From CAZVNZ01 sp964628515 (GTDB lineage Bacteria > Bacillota > Clostridia > Christensenellales > Christensenellaceae), in NCBI GenBank assembly GCA_964628515.1, contig CAZVNZ010000024.1:1-44172 (forward strand): a stretch of 44,172 nucleotides of DNA, given 5' to 3'. Positions 14,628 to 22,932 of this stretch are shown piece after piece; the stretch's first letter is position 1; each line of letters opens with the position of its first letter. Position numbers and translations under genes: made by a program. Below the pieces are notes generated by a model. The model was not told where the DNA came from, did no database searches, and worked only from the letters and a program-made list of their open reading frames with translations.

Positions 14628-15943
14628 TGGCAATCACTAAAATAATTGTAATCAGAAATTGTTTGAGTTTTACTTGCAGTTACATAATGAATATGGATAA
14701 AACACAGCTTAGCAAAACGGAAGAATATATTACAAACGAAGAAAAAACCCTTAACAGAAAGTTTGTAAGCACGTTTAATTGCGGAAGTCAAAACCCCTCG
14801 GCAGATATGCTTATGACAAAAAAACTATATGGTAAGCAAAACAGAAAGGTGGCAGGCTATCATGTAATTCAGTCTTTTGCACCGGGGGAGGTTACCCCTG
14901 AGCTTGCTCATGAAATAGGCTGTAAACTGGTGGAAAACAGCATTGCCGACAGCTACGAAACGGTGGTAACAACCCACGTTAATAAAGGGCATTTACACAA
15001 TCACGTATTATTTAACTCGGTATCTTTCCAAAACGGTAAAATGTACTGCAATCGCCTTAAAGATTATTTTAAGGATATTAGAGGCGTTTCCGATAGTTTA
15101 TGCAAACAGTACGGTTTATCCGTTGTAAAACCTTCAACAAAGGGCAAACATTATGCTATGTGGAAAGCTGAAAATGAAGGGCAGGCAACGTGGAGAACCG
15201 CAATAAGTGAATATGTGGACAGCGCAATAAAAGCATCGCTTACCATGAGCGACTTTTTTCGCAGTTTAAAGGATTTAGGCTTTGAGATAAAAATGGGCAA
15301 GCACATTGCCGTAAGACCACCAAACAAAGAGCGGTTTGTAAGACTAAAATCTTTAGGAGAAAACTATACCGAGCAAGCAATTAAGGAGCGAATACTTTTG
15401 CAAACACGTAAACAATCATTGCCTACCACTTCCACTTATACCGTTAAACAAGTGCGTATACAATGCAGTTTTTTCACCCTTAAAAAAGTAACATGGAAGG
15501 GTTTGCGAGGGCTGTATTTTTACTATCTTGCCAAACTTAAACAAGCACGCAATAACAGGAGAAATAAGGCTCTTTTTTTATTAAAAGATGATTTTCGCAA
15601 TTTAGATGAGCTGTCAAGGCAAGCACAGTTTTTGTTTGCGCATAAATATGATAGAAAATTTCAGCTTGCATCACATATTTTAAATGCTAAAGCGGAGATT
15701 GAAGTGTTGTGTGCAGAGCGAAAAAAGGCATATCGTATTCCAAATAACAAGGAAACGTGTGCTTTAACAAAGCAAATTAAAGCATTGCGAGGTGAAATAA
15801 AAATATGTGAGAAAATTCAGGAGCGTTCAGAAAAATTATACAAAAACAGGCAAATTATTCAAAGGGAATTGGAGGTAGCAAATGAGCACACAAGGCGAAG
15901 CGGCAGAACAAGTCGTAAGTATGGTGACAAACCTAACCGTTAA
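14627..15943 (+). CDS. MOBP-type relaxase (relaxase/mobilisation nuclease)
   Basis: A 438-aa protein. The GTG at 14627 overlaps the mobC stop and gives the usual start AITKI-x-x-I; an upstream in-frame start is unlikely. The likely catalytic tyrosine is Y19 in CSYIMN. The metal-binding histidines are in GHLHNHVLFNSV near residue 124, preceded by VAGYHVIQSFAPGEVTPE near 83. The enzyme would nick one strand at oriT, stay bound to the 5' end and pilot the DNA to VirD4. The C-terminal half is basic and helical. The last 62 bases overlap pcfB. Confidence 0.92.
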   Translation: MAITKIIVIRNCLSFTCSYIMNMDKTQLSKTEEYITNEEKTLNRKFVSTFNCGSQNPSADMLMTKKLYGKQNRKVAGYHVIQSFAPGEVTPELAHEIGCKLVENSIADSYETVVTTHVNKGHLHNHVLFNSVSFQNGKMYCNRLKDYFKDIRGVSDSLCKQYGLSVVKPSTKGKHYAMWKAENEGQATWRTAISEYVDSAIKASLTMSDFFRSLKDLGFEIKMGKHIAVRPPNKERFVRLKSLGENYTEQAIKERILLQTRKQSLPTTSTYTVKQVRIQCSFFTLKKVTWKGLRGLYFYYLAKLKQARNNRRNKALFLLKDDFRNLDELSRQAQFLFAHKYDRKFQLASHILNAKAEIEVLCAERKKAYRIPNNKETCALTKQIKALRGEIKICEKIQERSEKLYKNRQIIQRELEVANEHTRRSGRTSRKYGDKPNR

Positions 15944-16547
15944 AGGAGTGGAAGTCACGGCAAATTTAGCGGGGCGAGGGGCGCTTTCCCTTGCTACATT
16001 TTTAATAGCCGCAATTAAAGACCAAAAGCGTACAAAAGGCAAAGTGCGTATGCGTAGCTTTGAGGGTAAACCCACCAAAGTTTTTGTTATTAAAAACAAA
16101 GATATGCCCACATTTGCCAAAGAAGCTAAGCAGTACGGTATTAAGTATGCCGCAATCATCAACAAAAAAGAAGAAAACGGGCTTTGTGATGTGGTGGTAA
16201 ACGCAGAGGATGCGGCAAGGGTAAGCAGAATTGCAGAGCGATTTTCTTTATCAAGTATAGAAGTTGATAAAATGCGTGAGGAAATCAAAAAAACACCTAA
16301 ACAACAAATGGAGTTTGATGAACCTACACCTTCAAAAGCAAACCCTACAAAAGCGGCGACGGCAAGCTCGCGTCCGTTAGAGCGTGGATTAAAGAGCAAC
16401 AGCAATACAGAAAGGGATAGGTCGTCCGTCCGCAAAGAAATACAGGCTATTAAGCAGGAGCGAAAAACAGAAAAACCACGTAAGCAACAGCAAACAAAGC
16501 ATATTCAACCACCAAAAAAATACAAATATAATAAAAAAGCGAGGTAA
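15882..16547 (+). CDS. PcfB/DUF3801 conjugation protein
   Basis: A 221-aa protein starting at ATG 15882 with GGAGG 7 bases before. The conserved DUF3801 core is at about 10-125: LTVKGVEVTANLAGRGALSL, then KVFVIKNKDMPTFAKEAKQY and VVVNAEDAARVSRI. The C-terminal 90 residues are a charged, Lys/Gln-rich disordered tail. PcfB is an accessory relaxosome protein of pCF10-type systems that helps dock the relaxosome to the VirD4 coupling protein. It overlaps the relaxase gene, consistent with coordinated translation. Confidence 0.85.
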   Translation: MSTQGEAAEQVVSMVTNLTVKGVEVTANLAGRGALSLATFLIAAIKDQKRTKGKVRMRSFEGKPTKVFVIKNKDMPTFAKEAKQYGIKYAAIINKKEENGLCDVVVNAEDAARVSRIAERFSLSSIEVDKMREEIKKTPKQQMEFDEPTPSKANPTKAATASSRPLERGLKSNSNTERDRSSVRKEIQAIKQERKTEKPRKQQQTKHIQPPKKYKYNKKAR

Positions 16548-16553
16548 TCAGTT

Positions 16554-17225
16554 ATGGAACAGGAGTTTAACGTAGAGCAATGGGCAGAGCAACAAAAAGA
16601 AACTATGGAGCATTTATACGACATAATAGGCAAAGGCGTAGAAAAAACTCTCACGGATAAATTTGCATTGCAAACATACCTTCACGCACAGGGCAGGCTT
16701 GGCAGGACTAGTCTTGCTAACACGTTGCTAATAACCGCACAAATGCCGGAGGCATGTTATTTAGCCTCTTATGATGATTGGCAAGGCAAGGAACGTAGTG
16801 TTAAAAAAGGCGAAAAGAGTATTAAAGTTATTGAAGCAGGCAGAGAGTATACACGTATGGACGGCTCTATGGGTGTGAGCTTTAAGCCTCGAAAAGTATT
16901 TGATGTTTCTCAAACTCACGGAAAACCAATGAAAGAGCGTTCCTTTTCTCGAAGTGTAGAAAAACATATTAACAGAGAGTTTAGTGCTACACATTTTTCA
17001 AACGATTTTGAAAAAGCGTGTGCCGAGGTTATTATCCATGCACGTTACGGTATTTCCTTAAAAGAAGAATTGCCGGATATTCCCACAGAAATTAAAAATC
17101 TTGATGCTAAGGAAAAACGTGATTTATTGCAGGATATAAGAGAGTGTGCCCAAGGCATAATTGAGCGAGTGGACGTGGCATATTTTAAGGAGCGTCAGCA
17201 ACATAAAAACGAACAGTACAGGTAA
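16554..17225 (+). CDS. ArdC/LtrC-like N-terminal-domain protein
   Basis: A 223-aa protein 6 bases after pcfB. Its core (FALQTYLHAQGRLGRTSLAN, ITAQMPEACYLASYDDWQ, KKGEKSIKVIEAGREY, RKVFDVSQT) matches the single-stranded-DNA-binding N-terminal domain of ArdC and LtrC proteins, and is distantly like the first 90 residues of the giant helicase. ArdC proteins can counter host restriction of incoming DNA; LtrC-like ones occur in transfer operons. No metalloprotease motif (HExxH) is present, so it represents the DNA-binding part only. Confidence 0.75.
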   Translation: MEQEFNVEQWAEQQKETMEHLYDIIGKGVEKTLTDKFALQTYLHAQGRLGRTSLANTLLITAQMPEACYLASYDDWQGKERSVKKGEKSIKVIEAGREYTRMDGSMGVSFKPRKVFDVSQTHGKPMKERSFSRSVEKHINREFSATHFSNDFEKACAEVIIHARYGISLKEELPDIPTEIKNLDAKEKRDLLQDIRECAQGIIERVDVAYFKERQQHKNEQYR

Positions 17226-17260
17226 TGGTGTTAAAATATTTATTTTAAGAGGTGAATTAT

Positions 17261-17335
17261 ATGTTTCAATGTATAGAAAATTTAGGCAGACAAATAAAAG
17301 AAACGGAGCAAGACGATGAACAAAAAGAGCAGTAA
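17261..17335 (+). CDS. 24-aa small protein before virD4
   Basis: A short frame, MFQCIENLGRQIKETEQDDE plus four residues, with AGAGGTG 8 bases upstream. It overlaps the virD4 start by 20 bases. Small acidic peptides of this type are found at the same place in related ICEs, and translation may serve to couple virD4. Function unknown. Confidence 0.5.
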   Translation: MFQCIENLGRQIKETEQDDEQKEQ

Positions 17336-19088
17336 GCAGTTACTGTTTTTTGTTTTAATTGGGTTAATCCCTGTAATATGGGTGGCACTTGTTGCCGCTC
17401 CATATATTTCTGACGGACTTACCGGTATTGTTAAGGGTTTAGCGCAAATATCTGAAAATCCTGTTATTGTGTGGCATAAAGATTCTCCAAGAAGTATATT
17501 GTTATTTGCATTAATATACGCAATGGCAATAGGTGTGTATTTTTCCACAATAAAAAACTATCGCAAAGGCGAGGAACACGGGAGTGCAAAGTGGGGAGTG
17601 GCTACCGCAATTTCCAAAAAATATTCCCATAAAGAGCCATTGCAAAATAAACTGCTAACCCAAAATGTACGTATAGGGCTTGATGGCAGAAAGCATCTTC
17701 GCAACTTAAATGTGGTGGTAGTTGGCGGTAGTGGTGCAGGCAAAACACGATTTTATTGCAAACCAAACATAATGCAATGCAATACTTCTTTTGTGGTACT
17801 GGACCCAAAGGGCGAAATTTTGCGAGATACAGGGAATCTACTTGTAGCACAGGGATACGAAATTAAGGTGCTTGATTTAATAAATCTTAGCAAATCTCAC
17901 TGTTTTAATCCATTTATGTATTTGCGTGATGATAAAGACGTACTAAAACTGGTAAGCAATTTAATTCGCAATACAACCCCTAAAGGTGCTAAGAGTAGCG
18001 ATCCTTTTTGGGAAAAAGCGGAAACAGCATTACTTGAAGCGTTGATTTTGTATTTAAAATACGAAGCACCCATAGAAGAGCAGAATTTTGGTATGGTGAT
18101 GGAGCTTATTAACGCCGCCGAGGTAAGAGAAGATGACGAGGAATACTCAAGTGTACTTGATGTGCTTTTTGAGCGCTTGGAGATGGGTGACTCGGAGCAT
18201 TTAGCCGTTAAGCAATATCGAATTTTTAAGTTAGCGGCAGGAAAAACAGCAAAAAGTATATTAATATCTTTGGGAGTTAGACTGGAAAAGTTTAATCTAC
18301 CTCAAATAGCAAGTTTGGTAACCACAGACGAGCTGAATTTACCGTCTTTAGGTGAAAAGAAAACCGCGCTTTTTGCGGTAATACCCGATAACGATGCAAG
18401 CCTTAATTTCATTGTAGGCATGATGTACACAATGCTTTTTCAAGAACTGTATTATCTTGCAGATCATATTTATGATGGCAGATTGCCCATGCACGTGCAT
18501 TGCGTAATGGACGAGTTTGCCAACGTTGCCTTACCCGATGAGTTTGATAAACTCCTTGCAACCATGCGTTCAAGAGAAATTTCCGTATCTATTATTTTGC
18601 AAAACATAGCACAGCTAAAAGCGTTGTTTGAAAAACAATGGGAAAGTATTTTAGGTAACTGTGACGAGTTTTTGTATCTTGGCGGAAACGAACAAAGCAC
18701 TCACGAATATGTGTCTAAACTGCTGGGTAAAGCCACTATTGATACCAATACATACGGAAAAAGTGAGGGGCGAAACGGAAATTACTCAACAAACTATCAG
18801 CTTGCAGGGCGTGAACTGCTTATGCCCGACGAGGTGCGAATGTTGGATAACCGCTATGCTCTGCTTTTTATACGTGGCGAACGAGCTGTTTGTGACGATA
18901 AATACAATGTTTTGCATCATCAAAATATCAAAGACACTACCGATGGTGGCGGTAAAAACTATATTCACGGTGAAATTAAAAATGCACATGATTTAGAAAA
19001 TATTATATTAACAGGAGGATATGAAGATTATGAAATCTATTTTGAAACGGAGTGGAATGAAAAAGAAAGTATTGATGGCGGTATTTAG
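17316..19088 (+). CDS. virD4: VirD4/TraG-type coupling protein
   Basis: A 590-aa membrane ATPase. Two transmembrane segments are seen (about residues 8-30 and 60-80), followed by GSAKWG, then Walker A GGSGAGKTRFY near 137 and VLDPKGEIL near 162. Walker B is in HCVMDEFANVALP near 395, and ILQNIAQLKALF plus ILGNCDEFLYLGGNE follow. It couples the relaxase-DNA complex to the secretion channel. It lies downstream of relaxase and pcfB. Its 3' end overlaps the Maff2 gene by 68 bases, so interruption of Maff2 does not affect the virD4 frame. Confidence 0.95.
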   Translation: MNKKSSKQLLFFVLIGLIPVIWVALVAAPYISDGLTGIVKGLAQISENPVIVWHKDSPRSILLFALIYAMAIGVYFSTIKNYRKGEEHGSAKWGVATAISKKYSHKEPLQNKLLTQNVRIGLDGRKHLRNLNVVVVGGSGAGKTRFYCKPNIMQCNTSFVVLDPKGEILRDTGNLLVAQGYEIKVLDLINLSKSHCFNPFMYLRDDKDVLKLVSNLIRNTTPKGAKSSDPFWEKAETALLEALILYLKYEAPIEEQNFGMVMELINAAEVREDDEEYSSVLDVLFERLEMGDSEHLAVKQYRIFKLAAGKTAKSILISLGVRLEKFNLPQIASLVTTDELNLPSLGEKKTALFAVIPDNDASLNFIVGMMYTMLFQELYYLADHIYDGRLPMHVHCVMDEFANVALPDEFDKLLATMRSREISVSIILQNIAQLKALFEKQWESILGNCDEFLYLGGNEQSTHEYVSKLLGKATIDTNTYGKSEGRNGNYSTNYQLAGRELLMPDEVRMLDNRYALLFIRGERAVCDDKYNVLHHQNIKDTTDGGGKNYIHGEIKNAHDLENIILTGGYEDYEIYFETEWNEKESIDGGI

Positions 19089-19275
19089 CATTGTAGTGGT
19101 ACTGTTTTGCACGACTACAACAGTATTTGCGGCAGATGATCCGCTGGCGGTGGTAAATAACCTCTCCACCTTTATATTTGGGCTCATTCGTGCCATTGGT
19201 ATCATACTGCTGGCATTTGGTATTGTGCAGATAGGTTTATCCCTAAAAAGCCACGATCCGTCACAACGCGCGAAT
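19021..19275 (+). CDS. Maff2-family membrane protein, exon 1 (interrupted by group II intron)
   Basis: Encodes a signal-like N-terminus (KKKVLMAVFSIVVVLFCTTT, then VFAAD) and LSTFIFGLIRAIGIILLAFG, ending LKSHDPSQRAN. Maff2 proteins are small hydrophobic proteins, always located between virD4 and virB6-like genes, thought to be channel subunits comparable to TrbC/VirB2-3. ATG 19021 has GGAGG only 2 bases away and ATG 19030 is 11 bases away, so the start is ambiguous. After 19275 the unspliced reading runs 8 more codons into the intron and stops. Splicing to 21759-21836 restores a 110-aa protein with the expected ending. Confidence 0.85.
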
Positions 19276-19553
19276 GTGCGCCCAGATAGGGTGCTGTTTT
19301 AGTAGACTTTGGAACTACACTGCATGACAACGCAGGAGTCAACCTGTCTAACCGTCAAGGGCGAAAGCACAACGGGACAATCGCATGGCAGGAAAGCGGC
19401 AAGTTAGTGAATGACTGGCACTACGACTAAAGCTGCAATGACAAGTGGATATGAGGATAAGAGTATATTTCTCGAATGTTGAGGTCTAAGTTGCCTTTCG
19501 TTGGGGCTTAGGGAACAGTCATAATACCCTAATCATAATGAACGATATGTACC

Positions 19554-19561
19554 GTTTGCGC
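19554..19561 (+). other. Candidate EBS1 exon-binding site of the intron
   Basis: GTTTGCGC is complementary to the exon 1 end GCGCGAAT (19268-19275), with two wobble pairs. Its distance from the intron start is close to that of EBS1 in the lactococcal Ll.LtrB intron. No convincing EBS2 was found by eye. Confidence 0.5.
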
Positions 19562-19880
19562 ATATCGGGTTGTCAAACACATTATGAAACAAGCATGAGA
19601 ACATGTCTTAACAGACCAAAAGCGTATCCGACAATCCACATTTCCAAGAACAGCATTAAACTGGGGATTGCCTAAACAGAGCATGTTTGCTTTGCATGGC
19701 AACAGAACCGTCATAGTAGTCAGCGAACCCTGAATTGACAGGGAAAGCCGTAAAATCGGATGCAGGTAATTCTGCTCACACCCACCCACATAATCTATGA
19801 TTTCGTGGGAAGTCAGGAAGGCGAAGGACGGTAGCTAATTCATTCCAAATATTGAAAGTTGAAAGGGAGGAGAAACCTCA

Positions 19881-21665
19881 ATGAAACCAACATCTGAAAT
19901 TTTGGAGCGTATCCATCAAAATTCAAAAGACCATAAAGACGGCGTGTATACACGCTTGTACCGTTATCTTCTTAGGGAAGATATGTATTATCTTGCGTAC
20001 CAAAAACTTTACACTAATAAAGGAGCTTCTACCAAAGGCATTGATAAAGATACAGCAGACGGTTTTGGGAAAAAGTACGTTGACGAGCTCATTTGCGAGT
20101 TATCAAACGGAACTTATATGCCAAAGCCTGTACGTCGTACATATATCAAAAAAGCCAATGGAAAGTTACGCCCACTGGGTATTCCTTCGTTTAGAGATAA
20201 GTTATTGCAAGAAGTAATAAGACGATTTTTAGAAGCAATTTATGAGCCAAACTTTTCTGATTTCTCTCATGGATTTAGACCAAACAGAAGTTGCCATACT
20301 GCACTTAAGCAAGCAAAAATACATTTTACAGGTGCAAAGTGGTTTATAGAAGGAGATATTAAGGGTTGTTTTGATAACATCGACCACAACAAGCTGTTAG
20401 AGATTTTGCAACGTAAAATCAAAGACAGTCGTTTTGTGAATGTAATTAAACAATTTCTTAATGCCGGATATATGGAGGATTTTAAATATCATACTACCAA
20501 TTCAGGTACACCGCAAGGTGGAATACTATCCCCCATTTTAGCAAATATCTACCTTAATGAACTTGACAACAAAATTTTGGAGATTAAAGAGAAATTCTAC
20601 AAACCCAATGAACGCAAAATGACATATGAATACAGCGTTATTAAGGGTAGACGAGATTATCAGAAAGCTAAGCTTAAAACTGCAAAAGAAGATGATAAGC
20701 AAGGTATACTTGAACTTATTGATAAGTATACAAAAGCCTTGTACACAATTCCACGCACCCCTGCTGAAGATAAGAACATAAAATTTGTAAGATATGCAGA
20801 TGATTTCTTAATTGCAGTTAAGGGTAGTAAGGTAGATTGTGAAAACATTAAGGCGGAGTTATCTGATTTTCTTGAAATGCAACTTAAATTAACATTAAGT
20901 GCTGAAAAAACGCTTATTACCCATAGCAGTAACAAGGCTCTGTTCTTAGGATACAATGTATCCGTAAGACGTAACCAGACAGTTAAGCCTAACGGACAAG
21001 GTTACAAACAAAGAACATTAAACCATAGTGTAGAGCTAACAGTACCTTTTGAGAGAGTAGAAAAGTTTATGTTTGAAAGAGGCATAATTCGCCAACTAAA
21101 AGCAAAAACTTTTCGACCGCTACACAGAAAAGGGTGGCTGTATTTACCTGATTACGTGATTGTAGAAAGATACAATGCAGAAATGCGAGGGCTGTTAAGT
21201 TATTATCAACTTGCAGTTAATTACAATGATTTAGGTTATTTCCGTTATCTAATGGAATATAGTTGTCTTGCAACATTGGCAGGAAAACATAATTCAAGCA
21301 TAGCTAAGATTGCTAAAAAGTACAAAAAAGGCAAGATTTGGGCTGTGCCTTATATTACAGGTACGGGAATAGCTAAACAATGTAGTCTCGTTACGTTAAA
21401 AGACTGCAAAAACATGAGTTGCTCAGATACTATTATCAAACACTCATATGCTCCAAATTCTACAAATGCAACAATCAGAGCAAGATTACAAAGCGGAATA
21501 TGTGAACTTTGCGGTAAGAAAACCAATACACCTTGTGAAGTGCATCATGTTCCAAGCTTAAAAAGTATAGACGGAAAAGAATTATGGTCTCAAATTATGT
21601 TGAAAAAACGCAGAAAAACCCTTGTGGTTTGCGAGGATTGTCATAAGGCAATTCATGAACATTAA
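19881..21665 (+). CDS. ltrA: Intron-encoded reverse transcriptase/maturase/HNH endonuclease
   Basis: A 594-aa protein starting at ATG 19881 after GGGAGGAG. Reverse transcriptase blocks include GIDKDTADGF near 50, RPLGIPSFRDKLLQE near 95, FIEGDIKGCFDNIDH near 155, GTPQGGILSPILANIYLNEL near 208, and the catalytic RYADDFLIAVKG near 303. The maturase X domain follows at about 400-500. The C-terminus holds an HNH endonuclease: CELCGKK near 543, EVHHVPSL, and VCEDCHKAIHEH at the end. It promotes intron splicing and target-primed insertion. The full set of motifs suggests activity. Confidence 0.95.
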   Translation: MKPTSEILERIHQNSKDHKDGVYTRLYRYLLREDMYYLAYQKLYTNKGASTKGIDKDTADGFGKKYVDELICELSNGTYMPKPVRRTYIKKANGKLRPLGIPSFRDKLLQEVIRRFLEAIYEPNFSDFSHGFRPNRSCHTALKQAKIHFTGAKWFIEGDIKGCFDNIDHNKLLEILQRKIKDSRFVNVIKQFLNAGYMEDFKYHTTNSGTPQGGILSPILANIYLNELDNKILEIKEKFYKPNERKMTYEYSVIKGRRDYQKAKLKTAKEDDKQGILELIDKYTKALYTIPRTPAEDKNIKFVRYADDFLIAVKGSKVDCENIKAELSDFLEMQLKLTLSAEKTLITHSSNKALFLGYNVSVRRNQTVKPNGQGYKQRTLNHSVELTVPFERVEKFMFERGIIRQLKAKTFRPLHRKGWLYLPDYVIVERYNAEMRGLLSYYQLAVNYNDLGYFRYLMEYSCLATLAGKHNSSIAKIAKKYKKGKIWAVPYITGTGIAKQCSLVTLKDCKNMSCSDTIIKHSYAPNSTNATIRARLQSGICELCGKKTNTPCEVHHVPSLKSIDGKELWSQIMLKKRRKTLVVCEDCHKAIHEH

Positions 21666-21691
21666 ATATGGATATGTTAAGTTTTAGTGGA

Positions 21692-21725
21692 GAGCCGTAT
21701 GAATCGAGAGGTTCACGTACGGTTC
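21692..21725 (+). ncRNA. Group II intron domain V
   Basis: A 34-base hairpin starting GAGCCGTATG and ending CACGTACGGTTC, with a GAGA tetraloop-like cap. The length, the AGC catalytic triad near its 5' side, and the distance to the intron end are standard for domain V. Confidence 0.9.
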
Positions 21726-21758
21726 GGTGGCGAGGGTCAGAAATGACCCTTAGCCTAT

Positions 21759-21836
21759 GGGTTTTTAACCGTGGCAGGTGGCATTATTATCACCTTTGCT
21801 AAGGAAATTCTCGATTTAATTACAGGAGGAATGTAA
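21759..21836 (+). CDS. Maff2-family membrane protein, exon 2
   Basis: The 25 codons and stop after the intron read GFLTVAGGIIITFAKEILDL then ITGGM. This is the expected second hydrophobic segment of Maff2 proteins and joins in frame to SQRAN of exon 1 (255 plus 78 bases, 110 aa in total). It has no start of its own, so the protein can be made only after splicing. Confidence 0.85.
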   Translation, partial: GFLTVAGGIIITFAKEILDLITGGM

Positions 21837-21838
21837 CT

Positions 21839-22048
21839 ATGGCAGAAAAAGTTTTAGCACATATTCATTCTCTAAACGGCGAATTAAAAGAAGCAAGCAT
21901 ACTTAAAAAAGTGGGAGACAACAACTACATTGCCGAGTTTAACGGCATAAAATGCACGGCGATTTTTAATCCTTTTGTTGGGAAATTTTATGTTGATGAT
22001 AAGTATGGAGTGATTAAGGACAAGGTGAAGCATGAACCGTGTAGATAA
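21839..22048 (+). CDS. Small conserved ICE protein, unknown
   Basis: A 69-aa soluble protein whose ATG is 2 bases after the Maff2 stop; the GGAGGA inside the end of Maff2 is its ribosome site. It contains DNNYIAEFNGIKCTAIFNPF followed by GKFYVDDKYGVI, a pattern found in small genes at the same locus in related ICEs. No membrane segment or catalytic motif is visible. It is probably co-transcribed with the channel genes, and its translation depends on transcription through the intron. Confidence 0.6.
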   Translation: MAEKVLAHIHSLNGELKEASILKKVGDNNYIAEFNGIKCTAIFNPFVGKFYVDDKYGVIKDKVKHEPCR

Positions 22049-22095
22049 CTACAAGGAAGAGGCAGGCTTAGATTTGCCTCTTCATGATCTGTTTG

Positions 22096-22125
22096 TTGAC
22101 ATATTTACAAATGATATAGTATAAT
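22096..22125 (+). promoter_or_regulatory. Strong consensus promoter
   Basis: A perfect TTGACA (22096-22101) and a perfect TATAAT (22120-22125) are 18 bases apart. The promoter drives the zinc-ribbon and lipoprotein pair independently of the transfer operon. Confidence 0.75.
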
Positions 22126-22157
22126 AAAACTATAACTAACAAATGGAGGAAAACAAA

Positions 22158-22328
22158 ATGCGCTGTCCATTTTGTAACAACCAAACGCCAAACGGAAAAT
22201 TTTGCTTACACTGCGGAAAACCGCTACATCCTAAATGGTATCAGAAGAACTCACCACTTACAATATTGATACTGATTGGTAGCTTGGTTTTCTTAGGTTG
22301 GGTAATTTTTACTATTGTTAGTATGTAA
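22158..22328 (+). CDS. Zinc-ribbon protein with a C-terminal membrane segment
   Basis: A 56-aa protein. ATG 22158 is chosen because GGAGGA at 22145-22150 lies 7 bases upstream; the ATG at 22143 is part of that site. MRCPFCNNQTPNGKFCLHCG forms a CxxC-x10-CxxC zinc ribbon, followed by a hydrophobic helix (about residues 34-54, LTILILIGSLVFLGWVIFTI). The protein should be membrane-anchored with the ribbon in the cytoplasm. Zinc-ribbon/membrane proteins like this are common in Firmicutes and often sit with lipoprotein genes. Exact role unknown. Confidence 0.7.
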   Translation: MRCPFCNNQTPNGKFCLHCGKPLHPKWYQKNSPLTILILIGSLVFLGWVIFTIVSM

Positions 22329-22362
22329 GTATTGTATTTATTCAGTAATAAAGGGTTTGGAT

Positions 22363-22833
22363 GTGATTAATATAAAAAAAATATGGATTTGTATTGTAAT
22401 GATTCTTATGTTGCTACTTTCTGCGTGCGATTCACAAGCGTCAAGTGCCAGTAAAACAAAGCAGTTAGAAGAACTTGTGGTTTTCGAATCTCAAAATAGC
22501 GTTTCTACGTCACAAGAATCTGTATCTTATCAATCAATTTTAGATGAATATACCGAAAAACTAAAAAACGCTACACCAAAGATCATTGATGAATACCACC
22601 TGGAAGCTGCCAATAATAAAGACGGCTTGAGTGGTCTTGCACTACTTTCAAGTGAAAAAGTATTAATACTTGCAGAAATATTAAATGAAGGAGTAATGAA
22701 GATGTCAGAGTATATGTTTGAGTATGGGTCTGGAAAATATAGTGAGTATGAAGAATGGGCAGGCAAATTAACAGATGTCTATATGACTGAAGCCGGCAAA
22801 ATTACAAATGCCTATTTAGAATCCGCCCAGTAA
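22363..22833 (+). CDS. Small lipoprotein, unknown
   Basis: A 156-aa protein. The GTG at 22363 (AAAGGG upstream) gives a compact lipoprotein signal: INIKK, then a hydrophobic run, then the lipobox LLSAC with the lipidated Cys near residue 22. The mature part has a Ser/Gln-rich linker and mostly helical sequence (EYTEKLKNATPKIIDEYHLE, later YSEYEEWAGKLTDVYM). It shares the promoter at 22096 and ends before a terminator, forming a two-gene cassette inside the transfer region. Surface roles such as exclusion or stress sensing are possible but not shown. Confidence 0.65.
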   Translation: MINIKKIWICIVMILMLLLSACDSQASSASKTKQLEELVVFESQNSVSTSQESVSYQSILDEYTEKLKNATPKIIDEYHLEAANNKDGLSGLALLSSEKVLILAEILNEGVMKMSEYMFEYGSGKYSEYEEWAGKLTDVYMTEAGKITNAYLESAQ

Positions 22834-22877
22834 CAATCAACAACACGTCACTAATATAAAAATATAACTATTATATA

Positions 22878-22901
22878 CCTGCAAATAATGCAGGTTTTTT
22901 T
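22878..22901 (+). terminator. Rho-independent terminator of the lipoprotein cassette
   Basis: CCTGCA (22878-22883) and TGCAGG (22889-22894) pair over AATAA, followed by seven T. It lies only 32 bases before the VirB6-like gene, so it could also limit operon read-through. Confidence 0.75.
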
Positions 22902-22932
22902 AGTGTTTTTAGCAACGAAGGGAGGGAAAAAC

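Larger units (their letters stand above)
19276..21758 (+). mobile_element. Group II intron with encoded reverse transcriptase/maturase
   Basis: A 2483-base intron. The 5' end is GTGCGCCCAGATAGGGTG, the classic start of clostridial and mitochondrial-like group IIB introns. A 34-base domain V lies at 21692-21725 and a domain VI-like hairpin at about 21729-21755. The 3' end is CTAT, fitting the AY rule. The ORF lies in the domain IV position. GTTTGCGC at 19554-19561, 278 bases into the intron, can pair with the last eight exon bases GCGCGAAT (two G-U pairs) as EBS1-IBS1. All parts needed for splicing and retrohoming appear present. Confidence 0.93.

Noticed and set aside
19529..19789. Minus-strand 86-codon frame within the intron
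   Set aside because: It lies in the structured RNA domains I-III of the group II intron, has no ribosome site and no family pattern.
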